From contig NZ_WPZO01000004.1 in NCBI RefSeq assembly GCF_013031355.1, positions 1 through 64,000 on the forward strand: a stretch of 64,000 nucleotides of DNA. The letters run 5' to 3'. Below are positions 53,538 through 62,345 of the stretch, piece after piece; the first letter of the stretch is position 1; every line of letters starts with the position of its first letter. Origin of the DNA: Ruegeria arenilitoris (GTDB lineage Bacteria > Pseudomonadota > Alphaproteobacteria > Rhodobacterales > Rhodobacteraceae). The notes under the pieces were generated by a model. It ran no database searches, was not told where the DNA came from, and saw only the letters and a list, made by a program, of their open reading frames with translations. The translations under genes were made by a program, and so were the position numbers.

Positions 53538-54921
53538 GCTGCACCTGCCCCACAGCCTGACGGCGCGGGTTCTGAGCGCAGTGATGCTGATCCTGATCCT
53601 CGGCGGCTGCCTGGTGGCGTTGTCGATCTGGGCCAATGGCCGCTTGGCGGCGCGACAGGCCTATGACCGGCTGCTGCTGGGTGCGGCCACCGATATCGCC
53701 GAATCCGTGCGCATTCAGGATGGCGAGCCGTTTGTGGACTTGCCTGTCTCGGCCTTTCAACTGCTGGCGCAGGCGCCGGATGACCGTATTTTCTATGCGG
53801 TGCAGGTACCCGGCGGACCGTTCATCACCGGGCTGGATCGCGACACGGTGATCGAGGTTCCACAGCAACCCGGCACCGCGCCCTTCTACTTCACCGCCGA
53901 CCTGAACGGGGAACCCGCCCGCTTTGTCCGCGTGGCCCGCCTGTTTGCCGAACGGGAGTTTTCAGGCGAGGTTGAAGTGCTGGTCGGCCAGACCCTGCGC
54001 GCACGCAAGATGATGACCGCCGGGCTGATGCGTGATGCGCTGCTGCCGATGGCCGGTGCAGGGATTTTGCTGCTGATCATGTCGTGGTTTGTCACCCGTT
54101 CCGCCCTGCGCCCGCTTGAAGCACTGTCCGACGATCTCACCCGCCGCGATCCGTATGACCTGACACCGATGACCAGCGATGGCCTGCCGCGTGAGCTGCA
54201 GGTGATGCTGACCGCGATGAACCGCTTCATGGGGCGGCTCGACCGGCAGGTGGACACGATGCGCAACCTGATCGCCGACACTGCCCATCAGCTGCGCACC
54301 CCGGTCGCCGCCATCCGGGTACAGGCCGAAATCGCTCAGGACGACCCCGATCCCCCGGCCCGCGCACGCGCCTTGGACAGGTTGCTCAGGCGCACGCGGT
54401 CACTGGGCACCCTGCTGGATCAGCTACTGTCCCGCGCCATGGTGATCCACCGCATCGACAGCGCCCCGCGCCGCCCCGTTGATCTGCGTGAGGTGGCGCT
54501 GGACGTGCTGGAACAGAGCGATCACGAACTGGTCGCGCCCGGTGTCGAGGTGCGGCTGGAGATCGGCGAAACCCCGGTGCTGGTGAATGCCGATGCCTTT
54601 TCCCTTGGTGAGGCCGCAAAGAACCTGCTGGGCAATGCGCTGCGGCACGGCGACCCTCCGGTCAGCATTGGCGCAACGCAGGAAGGCAACCGTGCCATTC
54701 TGTGGGTGCGCGATCACGGTCTCGGCCCCGCCACGCCCGTCGCCGATAACATCGGGGACCGGTTCAATCGTACCACCGGCTCGGGCGAGGACAGCACCGG
54801 GCTGGGCCTGTCGATCGTGAAATCCACTGCCGAGGCTTTTGACGGCAAGGTTGAAATGAACCGCGACGATACCGGGTTTCGCGCGGCACTCAGCTTTCCG
54901 GCCACTAGGGGGATGGAATGA
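53530..54921 (+). CDS. Sensor histidine kinase (TctE-like)
   Basis: A 463-residue membrane kinase. TM1 spans about residues 12-33, a periplasmic sensor of about 140 residues follows, and TM2 spans about 165-188. The H-box ADTAHQLRTPVAAIR places the phosphoacceptor at H253; N and G boxes lie in EAAKNLLGNALRHG and STGLGLSIVKS. It is coupled to a response regulator upstream and to a periplasmic binding protein downstream (4-nt overlap). Confidence 0.92.
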   Translation: MARLHLPHSLTARVLSAVMLILILGGCLVALSIWANGRLAARQAYDRLLLGAATDIAESVRIQDGEPFVDLPVSAFQLLAQAPDDRIFYAVQVPGGPFITGLDRDTVIEVPQQPGTAPFYFTADLNGEPARFVRVARLFAEREFSGEVEVLVGQTLRARKMMTAGLMRDALLPMAGAGILLLIMSWFVTRSALRPLEALSDDLTRRDPYDLTPMTSDGLPRELQVMLTAMNRFMGRLDRQVDTMRNLIADTAHQLRTPVAAIRVQAEIAQDDPDPPARARALDRLLRRTRSLGTLLDQLLSRAMVIHRIDSAPRRPVDLREVALDVLEQSDHELVAPGVEVRLEIGETPVLVNADAFSLGEAAKNLLGNALRHGDPPVSIGATQEGNRAILWVRDHGLGPATPVADNIGDRFNRTTGSGEDSTGLGLSIVKSTAEAFDGKVEMNRDDTGFRAALSFPATRGME

Positions 54922-55952
54922 TCCGCATATTTTTGATCTGTCTTCTGTTTGCCCTGCCCAGCGCTCTGCGCGCGCAAGAAGCCACGGCCAGCTTCGGAGG
55001 CGGCAATGACCCGATGTTGATCCGCTCGACCACCGATATCGCCATCATTGCCCCGGTTCTGGAACGCTTTGCCGAGCTGAACCCCGATCTGGTGATAACC
55101 TACGAACAATGGGGCTCGAACGCGCTGTTTCAGCACAGCCGCACGGTCTGTAAGGGCGGTCAGAACCCTGCCGATGTGGTGTTTTCCTCGGCCATTCAGC
55201 AGATGGTGTGGCTGGTCAATTCCGCCTGTGCCCACCGCTATCGTTCATCCCAAACCGAGGCCCTGCCGGACGCACGGCGCTGGCGGGATGAGTTGTGGGG
55301 CATAACCACCGAACCTGCGGTCATCGCCTATAACAAGGAGTTGCTGGACGATCAGCTCGTGCCTCGCAACCGCTTTGCCCTGCTGGACGCGATGCGCACG
55401 CAGCCCGATCTGCTGCGGGGCCGGGTGGCCACTTACGATATCGCCGCCTCGGGTCTGGGGTATCTTTTCGCCTATGGTGACAGTCTTGAAGCCACGACCT
55501 TTGGTTCCCTGATCGAAGGCTTCGCCCGCATCGACGCTGTGGCAACCTGCTGTTCCTCCGAGATCATCCGCGACGTGGCCGAGGGGCGGTTCCTGATCGC
55601 CTATAACGTTCTGGGATCTTACGTCGCCAATGCTGACGCGCCGGGCGTGGGCGTAATCCTGCCCGAAGATTACACGCTGGTCCTGTCCCGCGCCCTTATG
55701 ATTCCGGCTCAGGCGGCCAACAAGGATGCCGCGACCGGGTTTCTGGATTTCCTGCTGTCACCCGAGGCGCAAAACCTGCTGGCGGCTTCGGGGCTTGTGG
55801 CCCAGATGGACGCGGCCGAGACCGGCCTGACGCCCAGTGCCCGCCGCTTTATCGCGCTGTCCCCGGCGTTGCTGGTCGCACGGGACCAGAACCGCCGGGC
55901 AGAGCTGTTCAAACTGTGGAACGATGCCTTTGATGTGGAAACCGCGCGCTAG
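54918..55952 (+). CDS. Periplasmic solute-binding protein linked to the two-component system (PgtC-like)
   Basis: A 344-residue secreted protein with a signal peptide (residues 1-20, to ALRAQ). It belongs to the iron/spermidine-type ABC binding-protein fold (FbpA/PgtC-like), with SNALFQHSRTVCKGGQNPADVVFSSA and LLSPEAQNLLAASG. It has no permease gene of its own and overlaps the kinase gene by 4 nt (ATGA), so it likely acts as a ligand-sensing partner of the kinase, as PgtC does for phosphoglycerate. It converges on hemY with a 4-nt overlap. Confidence 0.85.
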   Translation: MIRIFLICLLFALPSALRAQEATASFGGGNDPMLIRSTTDIAIIAPVLERFAELNPDLVITYEQWGSNALFQHSRTVCKGGQNPADVVFSSAIQQMVWLVNSACAHRYRSSQTEALPDARRWRDELWGITTEPAVIAYNKELLDDQLVPRNRFALLDAMRTQPDLLRGRVATYDIAASGLGYLFAYGDSLEATTFGSLIEGFARIDAVATCCSSEIIRDVAEGRFLIAYNVLGSYVANADAPGVGVILPEDYTLVLSRALMIPAQAANKDAATGFLDFLLSPEAQNLLAASGLVAQMDAAETGLTPSARRFIALSPALLVARDQNRRAELFKLWNDAFDVETAR

Positions 55953-57493
55953 GCCTGTTTCTCGACCACCGGTTCTCCCTCGGCATTGACCGCCGGTTCG
56001 ACATCGGGCCGGACAGGTTCCGCCTCCATCTCGATGACCTCGGGCTCGACCGTTTCCTCGACCTCTTCGATTTCGGGTTCCGGCTCGGGTTCGGGTTCTG
56101 GCTCGGGTTTGTCCTCAAGCGCGCCGACGATCAGCGGCAGCATGTGAACGCCGGTGGCCGTTGCGATCTCGGGTGTTTGCGGGGTTTGCCAGCTGAGCGT
56201 GTCAAAGCTGCCGCAGTTCTGACAGACCGGCGCCCATTCGGGTTGAATGTCGTGGCAGTTGTCGCAGACCCATTGCGGCCCGCGCGGCGCGTTCAGTGCC
56301 TTGGCCAGCCAACCCTGCACCACCGCGTCCGAGGCACCCTCGCCCCGTTCAATCGCCGCCATTAGCGTATAGGCGCGCGCGTCAGCCTGTTTTTCCACCA
56401 CATCGCCCAACGCCCGGCGGGCTTCGGGGAAATCCTCGGCCACGATGTTCAGCTCGGCCAGGATCAAGCGGGTTTCGGGGTTTTCCGGGTGGATACGGGT
56501 CAACGCCGTGAAGCGTTTGATCCGCGCCTCGGGCGTTTCATCGGGTGCAATCTCGGCAAAGGCATGGGCCAGATCGGGGTGCGGCTGCACCTCCCAGGCT
56601 TTTTTCAGGATTTTGGTCGCGGCGCGCGGCTTGCCCTTTTCGATATAGGCCCGCGCGGCCATGGCGGCGGCAGGCACCAGATCGGGCGACAGGCGGTTGG
56701 CTTCGATCGCGTGTTCCTGCTGTTCGACCGTTGCGCCTTCGGCCAGAATATCCTTGGCCTCCGACAGGGCCAGAACCGCATCGCGGCGCTTGAACACGTC
56801 GCGCGGCAGGTGACCGGCCTTCAGCTTGGCGGTCAGGGTCGAGCGCGCGCCGGCCCAGTCCTGCGATTTGGTCTGCAGACCCAGCAGAATGTCCTGCGTC
56901 TCGGCATGGCGCGGTTTGATCGCCAGCGCCTTTTCAGCCAGCTTGCGAGCGGTATCGTCATCGCCCTCGGCCAGTTTCTGTTTCATGATACCGCGCACAC
57001 CGACAAAGCGCGTGGCGTTGTTCGTGACCAGCTTCTTGTAGGTCTCGGACGCCTTTTTGGTGTCACCGTTCATCTCGGCCGCCTGTGCCACCAACAGGTT
57101 GGTCAACTCGGGCTTGTTCAGCAGCTTTTCGGCCTTGTACGCCTTGTTCATGGCCACGCGCCCCTCGCCCGAGGCCAGTGCCATCAGACCATCGGACAGC
57201 GCCTGATAGCCCCGCTTTTCGCGACTGCGGTCGAAATAGCGCGACAGGGCGGTTTCATCCCCGTTGAGGAACTTCAGAGTCGCGATCAGCAGCGTCAGCA
57301 GCTTGAAGAACACCCAGATCAGGACAACCAGCACGCCCAGCGCGATCACCGATTGCAGGGGTCCCAGCGTGAATTCCTGACCCCACGCCGTGATCTGCAC
57401 GCCGCCACTGGTTTCCATCAGGAACATGGCGCCCATGGCCAGTAGGCCGATAATCGCTACAAAAACAAGGATCTTTAACAATGACCACAGCAT
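55949..57493 (-). CDS. hemY: HemY-like membrane-anchored TPR protein with zinc ribbon
   Basis: A 514-residue protein of the HemY family encoded beside hemD. Two TM helices lie in the first ~75 residues, followed by TPR-like repeats (about 120-390). An unusual zinc-ribbon-like motif C410-x2-C413...C424-x2-C427 follows, then a Pro-Glu repeat (PEPEPEPEPEP) and an acidic tail. HemY is linked to heme biosynthesis and envelope functions but its exact role is unclear. The zinc ribbon and Glu/Pro tail are not part of the E. coli form. Confidence 0.88.
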   Translation of the reverse strand: MLWSLLKILVFVAIIGLLAMGAMFLMETSGGVQITAWGQEFTLGPLQSVIALGVLVVLIWVFFKLLTLLIATLKFLNGDETALSRYFDRSREKRGYQALSDGLMALASGEGRVAMNKAYKAEKLLNKPELTNLLVAQAAEMNGDTKKASETYKKLVTNNATRFVGVRGIMKQKLAEGDDDTARKLAEKALAIKPRHAETQDILLGLQTKSQDWAGARSTLTAKLKAGHLPRDVFKRRDAVLALSEAKDILAEGATVEQQEHAIEANRLSPDLVPAAAMAARAYIEKGKPRAATKILKKAWEVQPHPDLAHAFAEIAPDETPEARIKRFTALTRIHPENPETRLILAELNIVAEDFPEARRALGDVVEKQADARAYTLMAAIERGEGASDAVVQGWLAKALNAPRGPQWVCDNCHDIQPEWAPVCQNCGSFDTLSWQTPQTPEIATATGVHMLPLIVGALEDKPEPEPEPEPEPEIEEVEETVEPEVIEMEAEPVRPDVEPAVNAEGEPVVEKQA

Positions 57494-57503
57494 GGCAGGT
57501 CCT

Positions 57504-58721
57504 TCAGTTCGAGTTTACGCTGGATTGCAGCGCATTTGCGGCGTCCACGGCAGCCAACCGCGTCTGGGCCGTCTGTTCCCAATCCGCCAGTGCCGCCTTG
57601 GCCGCATCGGGCAGAGATTTGAGTTCGCTCAGCGCGGCAGCAACATCACCACCCGCCAGCGCAGCCTCGGCCCGCGACAGGACCGCGTCGGGGCTGTCGC
57701 CCTCTTGCGGGGTGACCGAGCGCGCGCCGGTCTGGCGTTGCAGGAATGCGACCAGACCCGTGGCATTGTCTGCATCCCGCGCATCGGCCAGCGCGGTTCG
57801 GGCCGCAGGCGCGAAGGAACTCCGCAGAGTGTCCAAGGTGGCAACGCCTTCTTTTGCCGGGGCTGACAGAGCATCGGGTACGGTCACGCCGCCAGCCGTC
57901 AGTTCGGCCACCAGATCACTATAGGGCTGTCCCGCGTCCAGTTGGCTGTGCACCTGAGACAGGATTGATGCATTTGTGGCCGCCTGCGCTTTGGCGGCGG
58001 CCTGCGCCTCAAGCGCCTGTGCATCCGAGACCATTTTCTCGACCTCGGCCCGCTGCGCGGCAAGCGAGTCCTGCAGTTTCTTCAGTTCGGCCTCAAACGC
58101 GGCCGAGGCCTCAGGCGAGGCGCCTTGCGTCAGCGCACCGCTTTCCAGATCGCTCAGGCGGCTGGCCAGAGGGTCGATCTTGCCCGCCAGCCCGTCGAGA
58201 CCGGATTTCACCGCATCCAATTCCGCGCCCATTGGCGTGATCTGATCGGTCAGGGCAGCGATTTTGCTGTCCACATCGGAACTGTCTGAACTGTCGGCCA
58301 AGGATTTCGTCAGTGCCTCGATCTGGCTGGACTGTTCATTGAGCTTCGCCTCAAGCGCTGCAAGTCCGTCGGATTCACCAGACCCGAAGAAACCCGCGCT
58401 GCCCGCAGCAAACCCGATCCCGGCCGCAAGCACACCGCCCAGCAGGGCCGGCACAAAGCCGCTACGCTTTTCCTGTTCAGGTTCGGCTGGAATGTCTGCG
58501 ACCGCCGCGACGGGCTCTTCCACAACTTGTTCGGCTTCGGCTTCGGCTTCGGCTTCGGCTTCGGCTTCGGCTTCGGCTTCGGCTTCGGCTTCGGAAAGCG
58601 CCTCTTCTACAGGTACGTCTGAGTCAACAGGCGGCTCTTCCCGCTGCGAGGTGAATTCGACCGTCTCCTCGGACTTGGGGTCTTCCACCGGCTTTTGATC
58701 GGATTTCTTCTTACCAGCCAC
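57504..58721 (-). CDS. Mitofilin-like membrane protein
   Basis: A 405-residue protein of the mitofilin/Mic60 family, found next to hemY in alphaproteobacteria. A lysine-rich start and a long acidic (Glu-Ala)n stretch (residues ~43-65) precede one TM helix (about 88-110). A coiled-coil-rich periplasmic part (about 120-260) and a C-terminal mitofilin domain (ARTALADARDADNATGLVAFLQRQTGARS, with a break) follow. The start is a GTG at 58721 with GGGG 9 bases upstream. It probably shapes envelope membranes and contributes to heme or outer-membrane contact sites. Confidence 0.85.
   Translation of the reverse strand: MAGKKKSDQKPVEDPKSEETVEFTSQREEPPVDSDVPVEEALSEAEAEAEAEAEAEAEAEAEAEQVVEEPVAAVADIPAEPEQEKRSGFVPALLGGVLAAGIGFAAGSAGFFGSGESDGLAALEAKLNEQSSQIEALTKSLADSSDSSDVDSKIAALTDQITPMGAELDAVKSGLDGLAGKIDPLASRLSDLESGALTQGASPEASAAFEAELKKLQDSLAAQRAEVEKMVSDAQALEAQAAAKAQAATNASILSQVHSQLDAGQPYSDLVAELTAGGVTVPDALSAPAKEGVATLDTLRSSFAPAARTALADARDADNATGLVAFLQRQTGARSVTPQEGDSPDAVLSRAEAALAGGDVAAALSELKSLPDAAKAALADWEQTAQTRLAAVDAANALQSSVNSN
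58530..58589. repeat. Hexanucleotide microsatellite in the mitofilin gene
   Basis: Ten perfect copies of TTCGGC, encoding (Glu-Ala)10 on the minus strand. Copy-number change alters protein length by two residues per unit without frameshift. Confidence 0.95.
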
Positions 58722-58775
58722 CGCAACGTTCCCCTTATCGAATCCAATTTCACATGAATAACAGGCCACTCTAGG

Positions 58776-59489
58776 TTAATCGGTGGTCTCGCCTCCCTCA
58801 ACCCGCATCGCATGTTTCACAAGCTTTTTCACGGCTTTCTGCATTTTCTTCGGGGTCGGCTCTTTGGCGATCTTCAGGCGCGCATAGTCCAAGGAATAAA
58901 GGGGTTCCGCCGTCGCTTCGCTGATCGCAGCCAGCCATAAGGGTGCCGAACCGGCCCAGATATCGGCAAATTGTCGCGCCGTTCTGGGCGAAAAGAGGGG
59001 CGCGATGACGGGTATATCTCCGGCCGCGGCCGTGGCCGCCTCGGGTGTCAGCGGTAACAGGCGCTGCTGATAGACGGGCTGTTCGCGCACTGTCAGGCCC
59101 GACTCGGTCAGGCGCGAGGCGATATTGCCCCTGCTGTGTTCGCCCCGCAGGTGCAACAGGGGGCTTTCAGGCCGATGTTTAAGCAAATAGGCCACCAGTT
59201 CTTCGGCGGTGGCGCCAACCATCTGCGCGTCCCACCCGGCGCCTTTTGCCGTACCGGTGGTGGCGGGGCCGACGCAAAAGGCGGGCATGTCCCGCGCCAC
59301 GCCCAGCGACGCGGCGGCATTCACCGCGTTGGCCGAGGTAAAGATCAGCCCGCGCATACCCTGCGCATCCACCTTGACCGTCAGGGGTCTGATTTCGAGG
59401 ATCGGAGAATAGATGACCTCGACCCGGGATCTGGTGCGGGTTGGCAGCTGCGCAACGAACCGTTCTGAGGCAGCACGCGGGCGGGTCAT
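58776..59489 (-). CDS. hemD: Uroporphyrinogen-III synthase
   Basis: A 237-residue HemD that closes and rearranges hydroxymethylbilane to uroporphyrinogen III. Recognisable segments are GLIFTSANAVNAA, PAFCVGPATTGTAKGAGW and LLHLRGEHSRGNIASRL. The protein family is poorly conserved but the two-domain layout and length fit. The ATG at 59489 gives the standard MTRPRAASERF start; upstream codons overlap tsaD in the other direction. It leads hemD-mitofilin-hemY; hemC is not adjacent. Confidence 0.9.
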   Translation of the reverse strand: MTRPRAASERFVAQLPTRTRSRVEVIYSPILEIRPLTVKVDAQGMRGLIFTSANAVNAAASLGVARDMPAFCVGPATTGTAKGAGWDAQMVGATAEELVAYLLKHRPESPLLHLRGEHSRGNIASRLTESGLTVREQPVYQQRLLPLTPEAATAAAGDIPVIAPLFSPRTARQFADIWAGSAPLWLAAISEATAEPLYSLDYARLKIAKEPTPKKMQKAVKKLVKHAMRVEGGETTD

Positions 59490-59586
59490 CAGCAAATACA
59501 AAAGTCGGCGCCTTCCGCCTTGGGATTGTTTGCATCCGCGCGGGGTGATACCCCGCTTGGCAATCAAGGTGTAACGGATCGGGCCA

Positions 59587-60684
59587 ATGGTGCAAACACT
59601 TACCGTCCTCGGGCTGGAAAGCAGCTGTGACGACACAGCCGCCGCCGTGGTGCGCCAAACGGATGGCGCCGGGGCCGAAGTGCTGTCCTCCATCGTGCAT
59701 GGCCAGACCGAATTGCACAGCGCCTATGGCGGCGTGGTGCCCGAGATTGCGGCCCGTGCCCATGCCGAGAAACTGGATATCTGCGTGAAGCAGGCGTTGG
59801 AAGCCGCGGGCCTGACCCTTTCTGACATGGACGCCATTGCGGTGACCGCCGGGCCGGGCCTGATCGGCGGCGTCATGTCCGGCGTCATGTGCGCCAAGGG
59901 GCTGAGCGCCGCGACCGGCCTGCCGCTGATCGGCGTCAACCATCTGGCCGGCCACGCCCTGACGCCGCGCCTGACTGACGGCGTCGCGTTTCCCTATCTG
60001 ATGCTGCTGGTTTCAGGTGGCCATTGCCAATACCTTATTGCCCACGGACCGGAGCAATTTACCCGCCTGGGCGGCACTATTGACGACGCGCCCGGTGAAG
60101 CCTTCGACAAGACCGCCCGCCTGCTGGGCCTGCCACAACCCGGTGGCCCTTCGGTCGAGGCCGAGGCGCGGTCGGGTGACCCCAAACGGTTCCGCTTTCC
60201 CCGGCCTCTGCTGGATCGGCCGGGATGTGATCTGTCGTTTTCAGGGCTCAAGACCGCGCTGATGCGGATGCGGGATCAGATCGTCGCGGAAAAAGGCGGT
60301 CTGACCCGTGAGGACCGCGCCGATCTGTGCGCCGGGTTTCAGCAAGCCATCGTGGACACTCTGGCCGAGAAAACCCGCCGGGCAATGGACCGGTATCTGG
60401 AGGAAAGCCCGTCGGACCCGGTCATCGCTGTAGCCGGGGGTGTCGCTGCAAACTCAGCCATTCGCGCCGCGTTAGAGACTGTTTGTGCCGAAAAAGGCGC
60501 GCGTTTCACGGCGCCACCGCTGGCCCTGTGCACTGACAACGCTGCCATGATCGCCTATGCCGGGATGGAGCGTTTTCGCACCGGTGCCCGCGATGGTCTG
60601 GACCTGACCGCCCGACCCCGCTGGCCCTTGGACCAAACCAGCCCCGCCATGTTGGGCAGCGGCAAGAAAGGTGCCAAGGCATGA
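59587..60684 (+). CDS. tsaD: tRNA N6-adenosine threonylcarbamoyltransferase TsaD
   Basis: A 365-residue ASKHA-fold protein (Kae1/Gcp) that transfers threonylcarbamoyl to A37 of ANN-decoding tRNAs. [14 protein letters not shown] starts the protein, the metal motif is [10 protein letters not shown], and VSGGHCQYL with [20 protein letters not shown] follow; [13 protein letters not shown] is the late phosphate-binding site. It overlaps gpsA by 4 nt. Confidence 0.97.
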   Translation: MVQTLTVLGLESSCDDTAAAVVRQTDGAGAEVLSSIVHGQTELHSAYGGVVPEIAARAHAEKLDICVKQALEAAGLTLSDMDAIAVTAGPGLIGGVMSGVMCAKGLSAATGLPLIGVNHLAGHALTPRLTDGVAFPYLMLLVSGGHCQYLIAHGPEQFTRLGGTIDDAPGEAFDKTARLLGLPQPGGPSVEAEARSGDPKRFRFPRPLLDRPGCDLSFSGLKTALMRMRDQIVAEKGGLTREDRADLCAGFQQAIVDTLAEKTRRAMDRYLEESPSDPVIAVAGGVAANSAIRAALETVCAEKGARFTAPPLALCTDNAAMIAYAGMERFRTGARDGLDLTARPRWPLDQTSPAMLGSGKKGAKA

Positions 60685-61643
60685 GCGTTTCGGTTCTGGG
60701 ATCAGGGGCCTTCGGCACGGCGTTGGCGATTTCGCTGGCCGGAAACGGGCCGGTCACGCTGTGGTCGCGAGATGCCCAACAGGCCCGGCACATGCAGACC
60801 AGCCGCAAGAATACTGCGCGACTGCCGAATGTGAAGCTGCCCGATGCGATCTCAGTGACGGCCGATATTCAAGACGCGATTGCCGCTGACGTGCTTTTGC
60901 TGGCCGTGCCCATGCAGAAACTGCGCACGGCCTTGACGGAGCATGCCTCTGTTCTGGCCGGAAAAACACTGGTCGCCTGCTGCAAGGGGATCGAGCTGTC
61001 CTCGGGCCTCGGACCCATTTCGGTGATCCGCGAGACCATCCCGGACGCGCACCCTGCCCTTTTGACCGGACCCAGCTTTGCCGATGACATCGCGCGTGGC
61101 TTACCCACGGCGCTGACGCTGGCCTGTGCCGATGACAATCTGAGCCAGAACTTGCAGCATGAACTGACCACGGCCAACTTGCGCCTCTATCGCACCACTG
61201 ATGTGATCGGGGCGGAATTGGGCGGCGCGTTGAAAAACGTGATGGCCATCGGCTGCGGGGCCGCCATCGGGGCGGGCCTTGGCGACAGCGCCCGCGCAGC
61301 CCTGATGACCCGCGGGTTTGCCGAGATGCAGCGCTTTGCCCTGATGCGCGGCGCACGGCCCGATACCCTGATGGGGCTGTCCGGGTTGGGGGACCTGGTG
61401 CTTACCTGCTCGTCCGAACTGTCGCGAAACTACCGTTATGGCCTGAGTTTGGGTCTGAATCGTCCTTTCGACACCCAGACAACGGTCGAAGGCGTCGCCA
61501 CAGCGCGGGCCATGTCCGAGATCGCTACAAACGAAGGGCTGGACATGCCCATCAGCGCCACGGTGGCGGACCTGAGCCACGGTATCTACAGTGTACCGCA
61601 AGCCATCGACACCCTGCTCAACCGACCCCTCAAGGAGGAATAA
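60681..61643 (+). CDS. gpsA: Glycerol-3-phosphate dehydrogenase (NAD(P)+) GpsA
   Basis: A 320-residue enzyme making glycerol 3-phosphate for phospholipids. The N-terminal nucleotide motif is [12 protein letters not shown]; the catalytic lysine lies in [15 protein letters not shown], and [20 protein letters not shown] is typical. It follows tsaD with a 4-nt overlap and is followed by yciI-like and EVE genes. Confidence 0.96.
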   Translation: MSVSVLGSGAFGTALAISLAGNGPVTLWSRDAQQARHMQTSRKNTARLPNVKLPDAISVTADIQDAIAADVLLLAVPMQKLRTALTEHASVLAGKTLVACCKGIELSSGLGPISVIRETIPDAHPALLTGPSFADDIARGLPTALTLACADDNLSQNLQHELTTANLRLYRTTDVIGAELGGALKNVMAIGCGAAIGAGLGDSARAALMTRGFAEMQRFALMRGARPDTLMGLSGLGDLVLTCSSELSRNYRYGLSLGLNRPFDTQTTVEGVATARAMSEIATNEGLDMPISATVADLSHGIYSVPQAIDTLLNRPLKEE

Positions 61644-61644
61644 T

Positions 61645-61914
61645 ATGCTGATCGCCCTCATCGCCCGTGACAAGGACGGCGCCCTGCAAACCCGGCTGGA
61701 CAACCGCGCCGCCCATCTGGCCTATATCGAGGAAACCGGTGTCGTTTCGCAGGCCGGTCCGTTGCTGAATGGTGACGCGATGATCGGCTCGTTGGTGATT
61801 CTGGAGGTTGAAGACATGGCCGCGGCCGAAATCTGGGCCGAGAATGATCCCTATGCAAAGGCTGGGCTGTTCCAGTCCGTCGACCTGATCCCGTGGAAGA
61901 AGGTCATCGGCTGA
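61645..61914 (+). CDS. YciI-family protein
   Basis: An 89-residue ferredoxin-like alpha/beta domain. Conserved points include RAAHLAYIEETG with the active-site His, and the Asp in ENDPYAKAGLFQSVDLIPW. YciI proteins are dimeric and some act as dehalogenase-like hydrolases or detoxifying enzymes; function here unknown. An AAGGAGG box precedes the ATG at 61645. The stop overlaps the EVE start by 1 nt. Confidence 0.9.
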   Translation: MLIALIARDKDGALQTRLDNRAAHLAYIEETGVVSQAGPLLNGDAMIGSLVILEVEDMAAAEIWAENDPYAKAGLFQSVDLIPWKKVIG

Positions 61915-62336
61915 TGGCATATTGGCTGTTCAAATCCGAGCCATCGACCTGGAGCTGGGACCAGCAGGTTGCCAAAGGGGATGCAGGCGAAGAATGGGAC
62001 GGCGTGCGCAACTATCAGGCGCGCAATTTCATGCGGCAGATGGCGGTCAGTGATCGCGGGTTTTTCTACCATTCGCAAAAGGACAAGGCGATCGTCGGCA
62101 TCGTCGAGGTCTGCGCCGAGGCCCATCCCGACAGCACCACCGATGATGACCGCTGGGAATGCGTGGATATCAAGGCGGTGCGGCCGTTCACAACGCCGGT
62201 GACGCTGGACCAGATCAAGGCGGATGAGCGTTTGGCCGATATGGTGCTGGTGAAGAACTCGCGCCTGTCGGTGCAGCCAGTTAGCGAAGCCGAATGGCAG
62301 GTGATCTGCGCGCTCGGGGATACGCAGGCGGACTGA
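61914..62336 (+). CDS. EVE-domain protein
   Basis: A 140-residue PUA-like EVE domain: AYWLFKSEPSTWSWDQQ at the start, WDGVRNYQARNFMRQM and YHSQKDKAIVGIVEV. EVE domains bind modified bases in DNA or RNA. Here it is the last gene of tsaD-gpsA-yciI-EVE, a housekeeping-type operon, so a role in nucleic-acid modification sensing is possible but not shown. Confidence 0.93.
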   Translation: MAYWLFKSEPSTWSWDQQVAKGDAGEEWDGVRNYQARNFMRQMAVSDRGFFYHSQKDKAIVGIVEVCAEAHPDSTTDDDRWECVDIKAVRPFTTPVTLDQIKADERLADMVLVKNSRLSVQPVSEAEWQVICALGDTQAD

Positions 62337-62345
62337 GCAACTCGG

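Noticed and set aside
58530..58589. Phase-variable frameshift switch
   Set aside because: The repeat unit is six bases, so slippage keeps the frame; only tract length can vary.
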